Source: an uncultured Tolumonas sp.
GTDB taxonomy: Bacteria; Pseudomonadota; Gammaproteobacteria; Enterobacterales; Aeromonadaceae
Length of the DNA: 64,000 bases
Direction of reading: 5' to 3'
NCBI RefSeq assembly: GCF_963676665.1
Contig: NZ_OY781378.1
Span: 1,270,001 to 1,334,000, forward strand
In this document: positions 9,187-17,260 of the stretch, piece by piece
Layout: every line of letters begins with the position of its first letter
How positions within the stretch are numbered: position 1 is the stretch's first letter
Notes under the pieces: generated by a model
Databases searched by the model: none
Seen by the model: only the letters and a program-made list of their open reading frames with translations
What the model was told of the DNA's origin: nothing
Made by a program: the position numbers and the translations under genes

Positions 9187-9488
9187 TGAATATAAAATGT
9201 ATTTTTAGTTAATAATTACCACTATTTTTAATGGTTTGATGTGGTTTGATAATAACCATGCAAAATACATTTTTTAAAATAAATAAATTAAAGTCGGTAT
9301 TTGTGACTTATTCGTCAAATCGTAAGTCTTTCCTTTTGTTTTCCTGCTGTGCTTAATAAAGTGAACTATAATATAAGTGCCTGAATTGTGTTGATCAGTG
9401 ATCAATAGCAAGAAGGTGTAAATGCTACTAATGTTAAACCGAATTGATAAATAAAATCCTTATCCTCTTGAATGGAGCCTTCATCGTC
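9187..9488. other. AT-rich intergenic region with a possible promoter and a 10-codon frame
   Basis: This is very AT-rich and without a clear gene. A perfect TATAAT lies at 9367-9372 without an obvious -35 match. A tiny frame, MLLMLNRIDK (9422-9454), follows AAGGTG and precedes the next gene; it could be a leader peptide or chance. Confidence 0.35.
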
Positions 9489-9686
9489 ATGGATTCGCAC
9501 TTAACTGAGATTAAAAATGCACATTTATTTATGGAGTATCTGATGTGTTCAGGTATTAAATCACCACGTTCACGTAGCGAAAACTGGGAGCTTGTTGACA
9601 AGGAGCGTGTAGTGGCCAGGATTAAAAAAGACCATAATGGAATTGCAAAGTTCTTTATTTGTGCGGCCATGTTAGGGCGTAAATGA
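9489..9686 (+). CDS. hypothetical protein, 65 residues
   Basis: ATG 9489 follows GGAG at a slightly long spacing of about 11 bases. An in-frame TTG at 9444 would add a hydrophobic stretch but has no ribosome site. The protein (MDSHLTEIKNAHLFMEYLM.., ending ICAAMLGRK) is soluble, mildly basic and not recognised. A good hairpin terminator follows at 9714-9750, which supports a real transcript. Confidence 0.5.
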   Translation: MDSHLTEIKNAHLFMEYLMCSGIKSPRSRSENWELVDKERVVARIKKDHNGIAKFFICAAMLGRK

Positions 9687-9713
9687 TTATTTTTATAATT
9701 TAGTTTAATTGTG

Positions 9714-9750
9714 AGCGGGGCTTATTTATAACAGGCTCCGCTTTATTTTT
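9714..9750 (+). terminator. rho-independent terminator
   Basis: An 8-bp stem AGCGGGGC/GCTCCGCT (one G-U pair) at 9714-9721 and 9735-9742 is followed by TTATTTTT. It ends the 65-residue gene. Confidence 0.75.
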
Positions 9751-9834
9751 GGCTGATTTTATAACTGAATCGATTAGCTGAATAGATTAACTAAAGAGAA
9801 TTATTTATTTTTCAAATCTATCACTTTTATAAAT

Positions 9835-9880
9835 GCTTCGGTGCCTGTTATGCCTCATTTTCACTATCAGACACCGAAGC
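9835..9880 (-). terminator. hairpin downstream of fructokinase
   Basis: GCTTCGGTG (9835-9843) pairs with CACCGAAGC (9872-9880) and a short inner CTG/CAG extends the stem. It lies 14 bases beyond the fructokinase stop codon in its direction of transcription. The T-run is weak. Confidence 0.6.
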
Positions 9881-9893
9881 TATATCTGCTAAC

Positions 9894-10817
9894 TTAAGCT
9901 AAATATTCAACCAATTGGGTTGCGGTAGGTAATGCTGTCATAGCACCTTTCGCTGTCGTTGCTAATGCACCGCAGGCATTAGCCTGACGGATGATCGATA
10001 ACAAATTCTCGTTGTCTTGCCAGTTATCAGAAGCAACCAGCCCAGCCAGTAAGCCGCCAACAAACGCATCGCCAGCACCAGTAGTATCAACCGGATTAAC
10101 AGGTTTCCCAGTTACAAGCTGTTGTTCATTGTTATGAATGACTAATGCGCCTTTTTTCCCTTGCGTGATCACAACCAATGGCAGGTTGTATTGCTCATTC
10201 AGCCAACTCAGTGCTGTCTGCAAATCTGCTTGTTCAGTCAGGAACAGTAATTCATCATCAGAGAATTTCACCACATCGGCCAGCGCAACGGCTTGTAGTA
10301 CTACCGGTTTTAAATCAGCAGGGTTCAGCCAGACTTCTTCACGCAGATTCGGATCAAATGAAACATAACCACCAGCAGCTTTGATCGCTTTCATTGCTGC
10401 GAGTGTCGTTGAACGTGATGGTTCATTAGCTAGCGCAATTGAGCAGACATGCAGCCATTCGCCTTTCTGAAATGCCGGTACATCTTGTGGTTGCAGAAAT
10501 TGATCGGCACTTGGTTTCACCATAAAAGTAAAACTACGTTCGCCATGATCATCTAAGTCAACAATAACGGTGGATGTACGGTGCTCTTTATCCAGCTGCA
10601 TGTAATGGGTATCAACACCTTCGTCTTGTAATACTTGTTTCATAAAACGACCCAATGGATCCTGACCAACGCGGCCAAAAAAAGCACTGTCTCCGCCAAG
10701 ACGGGAAATAGCGACAGCCACATTGGCAGGTGCACCACCAGGGCATTTCAGATAGTTGGTTTCGCCATTCGGGATCAAATCAACAACCGCATCGCCGGTT
10801 ACCCATACTCTTGCCAT
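9894..10817 (-). CDS. scrK: fructokinase, PfkB family
   Basis: The protein has 307 residues, matching the CscK/ScrK group (E. coli CscK 307). It phosphorylates D-fructose to fructose 6-phosphate with ATP. Visible are the N-terminal glycine-rich substrate site (CPGGAPANVAVAISRLGG), the RTSTVIVDLDDHGERSFTFM lid region and the C-terminal ATP-site signature DTTGAGDAFVGGLLAGL with the catalytic Asp. AKGAMTALPT near the end is typical of sucrose fructokinases. It diverges from the sucrose ABC operon across a 586-bp regulatory region, consistent with removing the fructose released by the GH32 hydrolase. Confidence 0.94.
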   Translation of the reverse strand: MARVWVTGDAVVDLIPNGETNYLKCPGGAPANVAVAISRLGGDSAFFGRVGQDPLGRFMKQVLQDEGVDTHYMQLDKEHRTSTVIVDLDDHGERSFTFMVKPSADQFLQPQDVPAFQKGEWLHVCSIALANEPSRSTTLAAMKAIKAAGGYVSFDPNLREEVWLNPADLKPVVLQAVALADVVKFSDDELLFLTEQADLQTALSWLNEQYNLPLVVITQGKKGALVIHNNEQQLVTGKPVNPVDTTGAGDAFVGGLLAGLVASDNWQDNENLLSIIRQANACGALATTAKGAMTALPTATQLVEYLA

Positions 10818-11403
10818 TTCAATTTACTCCATATGTTATCGATACCGGATTCAGGCTTTTGGGCTCCGAGGTATCGTAAAAGGCAATGTAACAAAACTTT
10901 GTTACATTTGTATCTTAAGAAAATTTCAATGACAGAAATATAAGCCAGATAAGCAGAGAAACAATAAAGAATTAACTGAACAACGTTGATTTCTGCTGTG
11001 GTACGCAAATTTTTACATATGTAACGCACTTGTCCTGCGTGATGTATTGAGACTATTCCTGTTGTTGGAACACATCACCGCGGTGATTTACTTTCTATTG
11101 TGTTGGTCTCAAATGAGAGCGACCCATTCTTTTCCGCTTGTTTTAGGTATTTGGGGTAACAAATTTTGAGTGTTACCTTTATTTTCCTTGTTGTTGTTGG
11201 GTTTGTTAACCATTTAGTGTGATTTAGATCGTTATTTCTATTGTTTTAACCCCGTATATTGCCGCCAATTCAATGAGTATCTGGTTGTTACATTGAAAAG
11301 GAGTGTTGTTTCGTTGGTGTGATGGTTAACGAACACCATTGATACTCTGTTTTGTGGTCACCAAGGGTGATCGAATTATTGTCAGCAAAGGAAAGGGAAA
11401 AAG
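10818..11403. promoter_or_regulatory. divergent regulatory region of the sucrose locus
   Basis: This is 586 bases without a gene, between fructokinase and the ABC operon. It is unusually rich in palindromes. A near-perfect 24-bp palindrome at 10885-10908 (arms AATGTAACAAA / TTTGTTACATT), a perfect TTACATATGTAA at 11013-11024, and GGTAACA-9-TGTTACC at 11155-11177 share a GTAAC/GTTAC half-site. A perfect ATCACCGCGGTGAT lies at 11074-11087. A CRP-like half site (TGTGA-N6-TCGTT with TTTAGATC core) is at 11218-11233. They are plausible operators for the locus repressor and for catabolite control; none is proven. Confidence 0.65.
10885..10908. promoter_or_regulatory. 24-bp near-perfect palindrome, candidate operator
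   Basis: The arms AATGTAACAAA and TTTGTTACATT match at 11 of 12 positions per half. It sits 68-91 bases upstream of the fructokinase start, where a repressor would block its promoter. The half-site recurs in two other inverted repeats of the same intergenic region. Confidence 0.55.
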
Positions 11404-12669
11404 ATGAAAAAAACCTTACTTGGATTATGTGTTGCCAGTGCCTTTGTCGCGCAGGCAAGTCATGCGCTGGAACTGAAAGCATGGGTTATCGATGGTGATT
11501 CTGAAAAACCATTTTTCCAGCAATTGGAAGAAAACTTTAATGCGAAATACAAAGATCAGAACATTACCGTCGATGTAGTACCTATTCCCGGTTACAACAG
11601 TGCGATTCAAGCAGCTGCACTTTCCGGTGAGTTGCCTGACGTGATCATGGTGGATGGTCCGAATATGGCGAACTATGTCTGGACCAAACTATTACAGCCG
11701 ATGGATGGTTTGCTGGATAAATCCATCGTGGCAGATTTGCTGCCATCGGTTAAAGAGCAGGGTATTTATGGCCCTGATCAGAAGATTTACATGGTCAGCC
11801 CTTATGACTCGTCTGTGTTGTTGTGGGGTAACAAAAAATATCTGAAGGAAGCGGGCGTGCGGATCCCGACCGGCATTAAAGATGCGTGGGACGATAAGGA
11901 ATTCACGGATGCACTGGCGAAATTGGCCAAGGTCAAAGGGGTGCAGTGGCCGTTGGATATGAAGCTGAACTATGACGGCGAATGGTACACCTATGGGTTT
12001 GCACCTTTCATTCAGTCACGTGGTGCTGATTTGATCGATCGGAAAACATGGAAAGCAGAAGGCACGCTTGATTCTCCATCGGCTATTGCTGCACTGACTG
12101 AACTGCAGATCTGGTCAAAAAATGGTTGGATTGTACCGGCCACCGCCGGGGACAACCGCTTCTATGGCGACAAATCGGCTGCACTGGCTTGGGTGGGTAA
12201 CTGGATGTGGCGTGCCCATAAAACCGGTCTGGGGAAAGATTTGGTGCTGATCCCGGCGCCAAAACTGGCAGGCAAATCGGTTTCTCCGAATGGTGGCTGG
12301 GGTTGGGCTGTACCAGCTAAAACCAAACATACGGCGGAAGTGGCCAAGTTCCTGAACTTTGCGTTATCTACGGAACAGGTCGCTAAATATGCGGACATCA
12401 CCGGTTACATTCCAGCTCGGAAATCCTCGGTGGCGCTGTCTGAAATCTACCGCCCGGGTGGTGAAGGGGCTTTGTTTGTTGAACAGGCACAAAGTGCGGC
12501 GATGGTGCGTCCGGTTCACCCTGCATATCCGGTCATTTCAACCTCCTTCGGCAAGGCGGTGCAACATATTCTGCAAGGCGCTGATGTGAAAAGTGAGCTG
12601 CAGAAAGCCGCAACAACCATTGATGAAGATATCGAAGATAACAGCGGTTATCCCCCATTTAATAAATAG
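11404..12669 (+). CDS. sugar ABC transporter periplasmic binding protein (sucrose-type)
   Basis: The protein has 421 residues with a clear signal peptide (MKKTLLGLCVASAFVAQASHA, cut before LELKAW). The family is the MalE-like SBP_bac_1 cluster of carbohydrate-binding proteins. The mature protein opens LELKAWVIDGDSEKPFF and contains the GWGWAVPAKTKHTAEVAKFL segment usual for this group. It would capture an oligosaccharide in the periplasm and hand it to the two permeases that follow. Sucrose is inferred from the co-encoded GH32 hydrolase and fructokinase. AAAGGAAAGGGAAAAAG precedes the ATG. A GC-rich hairpin after it separates it from the permease genes. Confidence 0.9.
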   Translation: MKKTLLGLCVASAFVAQASHALELKAWVIDGDSEKPFFQQLEENFNAKYKDQNITVDVVPIPGYNSAIQAAALSGELPDVIMVDGPNMANYVWTKLLQPMDGLLDKSIVADLLPSVKEQGIYGPDQKIYMVSPYDSSVLLWGNKKYLKEAGVRIPTGIKDAWDDKEFTDALAKLAKVKGVQWPLDMKLNYDGEWYTYGFAPFIQSRGADLIDRKTWKAEGTLDSPSAIAALTELQIWSKNGWIVPATAGDNRFYGDKSAALAWVGNWMWRAHKTGLGKDLVLIPAPKLAGKSVSPNGGWGWAVPAKTKHTAEVAKFLNFALSTEQVAKYADITGYIPARKSSVALSEIYRPGGEGALFVEQAQSAAMVRPVHPAYPVISTSFGKAVQHILQGADVKSELQKAATTIDEDIEDNSGYPPFNK

Positions 12670-12680
12670 TAAATCAGCGT

Positions 12681-12704
12681 CGCGCCTGTATCCCGTCAGG
12701 CGCG
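12681..12704 (+). terminator. intra-operon GC-rich hairpin
   Basis: CGCGCCTG (12681-12688) pairs with CAGGCGCG (12697-12704) around an 8-base loop, with only a weak T-run after it. Its position between the binding-protein and permease genes is like that of attenuating or mRNA-stabilising hairpins that give the binding protein higher expression. Confidence 0.65.
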
Positions 12705-12755
12705 CATTTCATTTACTTGTTTTTATTGCTTAAACGGATTTGTGCAGGAGTTATT

Positions 12756-13631
12756 ATGCGCCGGTTGAAAAACCTGATGCCTGAATTGGCTATGCTAATG
12801 CCCGCCATAGTGTTGTTGACGATCTTCGTGGTAGTGCCGTTTTTCATGTCGGGATATTTATCCTTCACGAATGAAAAACTGATTGCCCGTCCGATAGCGA
12901 CAGTATGGGTTGGATGGCGGAATTACGAACGTCTTTTTACTGATCCGGTTTTCTGGCAGGCAGTAAAAAATACATTTTACTTTGCTTTGCTGGTTACCCC
13001 ATTCCAGCTGGCGATTTCACTGGGTTCAGCCTTGTTGCTGAATAGTAAATTGCCGTTGCGCACTTTATTTCGCAGCATTGCGTTGTTGCCATTATTAACC
13101 CCGATCACCGTTATTGTGGCGATCTGGGCTGTGCTTTATAAAATTCCGGACGGATTGTTTAACCATATCTATCAGTCTCTGCTTTCCACTTCGCAATATA
13201 TCGACTGGCTGGGCAATGTGGATATGGCGATGCCGGCGATTGTGCTGCTGTCTGCCTGGGCTACCTTTCCATTCCAGATGCTGATCTACCTGGCTGGTTT
13301 GCAGGAGATCCCGAAAGATCTCTATGAAGCAGCGGAACTGGACGGCGCAAAACCTTTCCAGCGCTTCCTGCATGTGACCTTACCATGTCTGCGTAACACC
13401 AATATTTTCGTCATTATCGTGACCACCATTGGTGCGCTGAAACTGTTTACCCAAGTCAACATTCTGACGCACGGCGGACCCAACGGTGCCACCAACACCA
13501 TCATTCATTACATGTATGAAAACGGCTTTGTGGCACAAAAAATCGGTTATGCCTCGGCAGTTTCTGTGGCGTTTTTCTTCACCGTCACGGCGATTGCGTT
13601 GCTGCAACGTTTCCTGATGAAGAACGAGTAG
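12756..13631 (+). CDS. sugar ABC transporter permease, MalF-like
   Basis: The protein has 291 residues from ATG 12756, five bases after CAGGAG; earlier in-frame codons from 12717 have no ribosome site. Six transmembrane segments are apparent. The cytoplasmic EAA loop (EAAELDGAKPFQRFLHVTLP, near residue 205) is the ATPase contact site of binding-protein-dependent permeases. It would form a heterodimeric channel with the product of 13640-14551. The stop is nine bases before the next start, so translation is probably coupled. Confidence 0.92.
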   Translation: MRRLKNLMPELAMLMPAIVLLTIFVVVPFFMSGYLSFTNEKLIARPIATVWVGWRNYERLFTDPVFWQAVKNTFYFALLVTPFQLAISLGSALLLNSKLPLRTLFRSIALLPLLTPITVIVAIWAVLYKIPDGLFNHIYQSLLSTSQYIDWLGNVDMAMPAIVLLSAWATFPFQMLIYLAGLQEIPKDLYEAAELDGAKPFQRFLHVTLPCLRNTNIFVIIVTTIGALKLFTQVNILTHGGPNGATNTIIHYMYENGFVAQKIGYASAVSVAFFFTVTAIALLQRFLMKNE

Positions 13632-13639
13632 GAGGCAAC

Positions 13640-14551
13640 ATGAAATCAGAAACCGTTCAGTTTGTTCCCGCTATTGATGAAACCGTTGCAAACAAAGGAG
13701 GTCAGGTAATGAGAATTCTGGCCGGGTTGAAAAATGTCCGCATGTGGTGTGCGTTACTGCTGTCAGTGTGTGTGCTGGCACCGCTGATGATGATGGTGAC
13801 GATCAGTCTTAACCCGGATGAAGAGCAGATCATGATCTCGATGGGTACCATTAAGGCATTTATCCCGCATGTGTTTTCGCTAGAAAATTACCGTGAGATC
13901 TGGGGCGATCCGAACCAGCCGTTTGCCCGCTATTTGTTTAATACCTTATTCATTGTCTTCTCCACCGTGTTTCTGTCGATTGTGGTGAACTCATCGGCGG
14001 CTTTTGCGCTGGCTTGGGGGCAGGGTAGATATCGTAAAATCGTGATTGGTATTGTAGTCGCACTGCTGGCGATCCCGGGGGAAAGTCTGGCGCTGCCGCA
14101 ACTGCTGATGGTGAGCAAGATGGGCATCATCGACAGCTATGAGGTGCAGATCCTGCCGTTTATCGGTAATGCAATGGCTCTGTTTTTGTTCTATCAGTTT
14201 TTTACCAAAATTCCCAAAGATCTGATTGATGCCGCCAAAGTGGATGGTGTCAGCCTGTTCAAAACCTATCTCTATATCGGTTTGCCGATTTCCAAACCAG
14301 TGATTGCGACTGTGGCTATCTTGCAGTTCCTGGAATTCTGGAACAGCTATCTGTGGCCGGTCATGGTGACCCGTGGTCCGGAATATCGTCCGTTGTCGGT
14401 GGCGATGTCCGCTTATTTCGGCAGTAATCAGGCTTACTGGGGCAACATCATGGCGTTTGCGGTTTCGATGGCAATCCCGGTCATTATCTTCTTCTTATTT
14501 ATTCAGCGGCATTTCGTCCAGAGCATTACTGGCAGTGCGGTAAAAGGTTAA
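13640..14551 (+). CDS. sugar ABC transporter permease, MalG-like
   Basis: The protein has 303 residues from ATG 13640, which follows TAGGAGGC. An internal in-frame ATG at 13709 has an even better site, AAAGGAGGT at 13694-13702, and would give 280 residues starting MRILAGLKNVRMW; the first 23 residues are hydrophilic and may be dispensable. Six membrane segments and the EAA-type loop (DAAKVDGVSLFKTYLYIGLP, about residue 195) are visible. It pairs with the preceding permease. The hydrolase gene starts 19 bases later. Confidence 0.92.
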   Translation: MKSETVQFVPAIDETVANKGGQVMRILAGLKNVRMWCALLLSVCVLAPLMMMVTISLNPDEEQIMISMGTIKAFIPHVFSLENYREIWGDPNQPFARYLFNTLFIVFSTVFLSIVVNSSAAFALAWGQGRYRKIVIGIVVALLAIPGESLALPQLLMVSKMGIIDSYEVQILPFIGNAMALFLFYQFFTKIPKDLIDAAKVDGVSLFKTYLYIGLPISKPVIATVAILQFLEFWNSYLWPVMVTRGPEYRPLSVAMSAYFGSNQAYWGNIMAFAVSMAIPVIIFFLFIQRHFVQSITGSAVKG

Positions 14552-14570
14552 GTCTTCAGCAGGAGTTCTC

Positions 14571-16025
14571 ATGTTAGCAGAAAAATATTATCGCCCACTG
14601 GTTCACTTTACTCCGCCGTATGGCTGGCTGAATGATCCGAATGGCTTGGTCTATCGGAATGGCGAATACCACTTGTTTTACCAATATCACCCACATGACA
14701 GCGTGTGGGGGCCGATGCATTGGGGACACGCCGTAAGCCGTGATTTGTTAGCGTGGACACATCTGCCGATCGCGCTGGCACCGGATGCGCTGGGTGTTTG
14801 TTTTTCCGGCACGGCGATGGTAGACAAAGGTGATAAATCCGGGCTGTTTGGCGGCAAAGACGGCTTGTTGGCGTATTACACCATTACTGCGGATAACGTG
14901 CCCTTTAATCAAAGTCAGGGGCTGGCTTACAGTAATGACAATGGTCGCCACTGGGCTAAATATGCTGGCAATCCGGTTGTCGAGAATCCCGGATTTGAGG
15001 ACTTTCGTGATCCAAAAGTATTCTGGCACGAGCAAACGCAAGCCTGGATCATGCTGACCACCGTCGGTCAGCAGATCGCAATTTACCGCTCCGCTGATGC
15101 GAAAACCTGGCTGTTCAGTTCTTTCTTTGGTGAAGACCATGGCGCACATGATGAACGGGCGTGGGAATGCCCGGATCTGTTTGAAATCAGCATCGAAGGC
15201 AGTAAGAAAACCCGCTGGGTGCTGATTGTTGGGGTACAACGCGGCGCCTACTCCGGTGGTTCAGGCTCGCAGTATTTTGTCGGTCATTTTGATGGTGAGC
15301 AATTCATCAATGACAACGCGGCTGATACGGTGCTGTGGCTGGATTATGGCCGTGATTTTTATGCTACCCAGACCTGGTCGGATATTCCGGCGGCAGATGG
15401 CCGTCGGATCGGCATCAGTTGGATGAGTAACTGGCTTTATGCCAATCAAGTGCCGACGCAGAGCTGGCGTTCCGCAATGACGATGCCGCAAGAGTTGACG
15501 CTGAAAAACACGCCTGACGGGCTGCGGTTGTGTCATGCGTTTATTCGTGAGTTAGAAGCGCTTTGTCAGCATCAGGTGACTGCCACAGATAAAACACAGG
15601 CAACACCGGGGGCAGTATTTAGTTTTGACTGGTCTGAAGCCCATCGCCTGCAGTTTTCGCTAGATTTGAAAGACAACAGTTCGCTGGTGTTACAGCCAAT
15701 GAATGAAATGGTTTTTACTTTCACGGTGCAGAAAGGGCAGCTGACAGTGCGTTGCCAGCGTCACGGACAAATCGGCGTTACAGAATTTGATGAGCATTTC
15801 CCGCACGATTTTACGGTCGCGTTAGGCGCAAACCGACCACTGAAAGCAGATCTGTTGCTTGATCGTTGTTCTGTGGAGTTGCTCCTGGATGACGGACGTT
15901 ATGCCATCACTAATCTGGTATTCCCGACAGAAGGCCCGGCGCAGCAATGTGTTGCCACGCTGCGCTCCGGTGAAGTGATTATCCGTGATCTGCACAGACA
16001 TGATCTGGCTCAAGTGATTGCATAA
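14571..16025 (+). CDS. scrB: sucrose hydrolase (GH32 beta-fructofuranosidase)
   Basis: The protein has 484 residues without a signal peptide, so cytoplasmic. Family GH32 motifs are in order: WLNDPNG (residues 19-25, Asp22 nucleophile), FRDPKVF (transition-state Asp, near 147) and WECPDLF (acid/base Glu, near 203). A five-bladed propeller domain and a C-terminal beta-sandwich complete the enzyme. It would split sucrose, or sucrose 6-phosphate, into a glucose moiety and fructose. Because the locus has an ABC importer and no PTS component, free sucrose is the likelier substrate (CscA-like role). AGGAG precedes ATG 14571. Confidence 0.93.
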   Translation: MLAEKYYRPLVHFTPPYGWLNDPNGLVYRNGEYHLFYQYHPHDSVWGPMHWGHAVSRDLLAWTHLPIALAPDALGVCFSGTAMVDKGDKSGLFGGKDGLLAYYTITADNVPFNQSQGLAYSNDNGRHWAKYAGNPVVENPGFEDFRDPKVFWHEQTQAWIMLTTVGQQIAIYRSADAKTWLFSSFFGEDHGAHDERAWECPDLFEISIEGSKKTRWVLIVGVQRGAYSGGSGSQYFVGHFDGEQFINDNAADTVLWLDYGRDFYATQTWSDIPAADGRRIGISWMSNWLYANQVPTQSWRSAMTMPQELTLKNTPDGLRLCHAFIRELEALCQHQVTATDKTQATPGAVFSFDWSEAHRLQFSLDLKDNSSLVLQPMNEMVFTFTVQKGQLTVRCQRHGQIGVTEFDEHFPHDFTVALGANRPLKADLLLDRCSVELLLDDGRYAITNLVFPTEGPAQQCVATLRSGEVIIRDLHRHDLAQVIA

Positions 16026-16036
16026 GGAATTCAGAA

Positions 16037-17164
16037 ATGGCTGATTTAAAACTGAATAAAGTTGTTAAACGTTTTGGCGAAGTACAGACGATTCATGGCG
16101 TGGATCTGGATATCAAACACGGTGAGTTTGTGGTGTTCGTTGGTCCGTCAGGCTGTGGTAAATCAACGCTGTTACGCATGATTGCCGGTCTGGAAACTAT
16201 CTCTGACGGAGAAGTCGTCATTGATGAGCAGACCGTAAATGATGTCTCGCCATCGGATCGCGGTATCGCGATGGTGTTCCAGTCTTATGCGCTTTATCCG
16301 CACATGACAGTGCGGGAGAATATGAGTTTTGGGTTGCGTCTGGCAAAGAAAAGCAAAGCCGAGATTGAACAACGTGTGAGCGAAGCGTCCCGCATCCTGA
16401 AACTGGACCATCTGCTGGATCGGCTGCCAAAGCAGCTTTCCGGTGGTCAACGTCAGCGTGTGGCGATTGGCCGTACTATTGTGCGTAACCCGAAGGTATT
16501 CCTGTTTGATGAGCCGTTGTCGAATCTGGATGCGGAATTGCGCGTGCAAATGCGGGTTGAGATTTCCAAGCTGCATGAACAGCTGGGTAACACCATGGTT
16601 TATGTGACGCACGATCAGGTCGAAGCCATGACCATGGCTGATAAGATTGTCGTGTTACGTGATGGCCGTGTTGAGCAGGTGGGAGCACCGCTGGAGCTGT
16701 ATCACAACCCGCAAAACCAGTTTGTGGCTGGGTTTATTGGTTCTCCGCGTATGAATTTTCTGAATGCGAAAGTGCTGAAAACCGAAAAAAACACAGTATG
16801 GCTGCAACTATCCGGTGGCGAAGAATTTTGTCTGCAAACAGATCATCCGGTTGTTGCCGGTGATGTGCTGTTACTTGGCATTCGTCCGGAGCATTTGCTG
16901 GTGGATACGACAGGGGATGTCGGCATTTCTCTGAAAGTTGATGTGGTTGAAGCATTAGGGGGCACAACCTTTGCGTATACCCAGTATGCCGGTGAAGATC
17001 AGGTTGTTGTCGTAACCGATGGTGGCCATATTATTCCACGCGGTAAAACCCTGCCGGTCAGTTTCCAGCTGGAGCATGTGCATCTGTTTGATACCGAAAC
17101 AGGTCTAAGTTTATTGCAACAGAAAAAGTCGCCGCAAGTAGCGAAAATGCTGGCAACAGTGTGA
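16037..17164 (+). CDS. sugar ABC transporter ATP-binding protein (MalK/UgpC type)
   Basis: The protein has 375 residues. The nucleotide-binding domain shows Walker A GPSGCGKST (about residues 38-46), Q-loop MVFQSYALYPHMTV, signature LSGGQRQRVAIGR, Walker B VFLFDEPLSNLD and the switch His in YVTHDQ. A C-terminal TOBE/MOI domain follows (GIRPEH...). Such ATPases energise family-1 carbohydrate transporters and can serve more than one permease pair. It is the last gene of the five-gene operon, 11 bases after the hydrolase, and is followed by an inverted repeat and the LacI-type regulator. Confidence 0.93.
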   Translation: MADLKLNKVVKRFGEVQTIHGVDLDIKHGEFVVFVGPSGCGKSTLLRMIAGLETISDGEVVIDEQTVNDVSPSDRGIAMVFQSYALYPHMTVRENMSFGLRLAKKSKAEIEQRVSEASRILKLDHLLDRLPKQLSGGQRQRVAIGRTIVRNPKVFLFDEPLSNLDAELRVQMRVEISKLHEQLGNTMVYVTHDQVEAMTMADKIVVLRDGRVEQVGAPLELYHNPQNQFVAGFIGSPRMNFLNAKVLKTEKNTVWLQLSGGEEFCLQTDHPVVAGDVLLLGIRPEHLLVDTTGDVGISLKVDVVEALGGTTFAYTQYAGEDQVVVVTDGGHIIPRGKTLPVSFQLEHVHLFDTETGLSLLQQKKSPQVAKMLATV

Positions 17165-17170
17165 TCCCGC

Positions 17171-17231
17171 AGTACGTAATATGCTGATAAAACGAAGAAA
17201 TGAGTGACGTTACTTTGGCATATTACGTACT
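17171..17231. promoter_or_regulatory. 14-bp perfect inverted repeat before the LacI-type gene
   Basis: AGTACGTAATATGC at 17171-17184 is exactly complementary to 17218-17231, 33 bases apart. Each arm is centred on TACGTA, itself a palindrome with the central CG that LacI-family operators favour. A TGATAAAACG/AGATAAAACG direct repeat lies just after each arm. Two operators allowing autoregulation are likelier than a terminator because no T-run follows. Confidence 0.5.
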
Positions 17232-17260
17232 ATCAGATAAAACGGCAGTGGCACAGAATT

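Noticed and set aside
14748-15239. 163-codon antisense frame inside the GH32 gene
   Set aside because: Shadow of the hydrolase; no recognisable domain and low-complexity translation.
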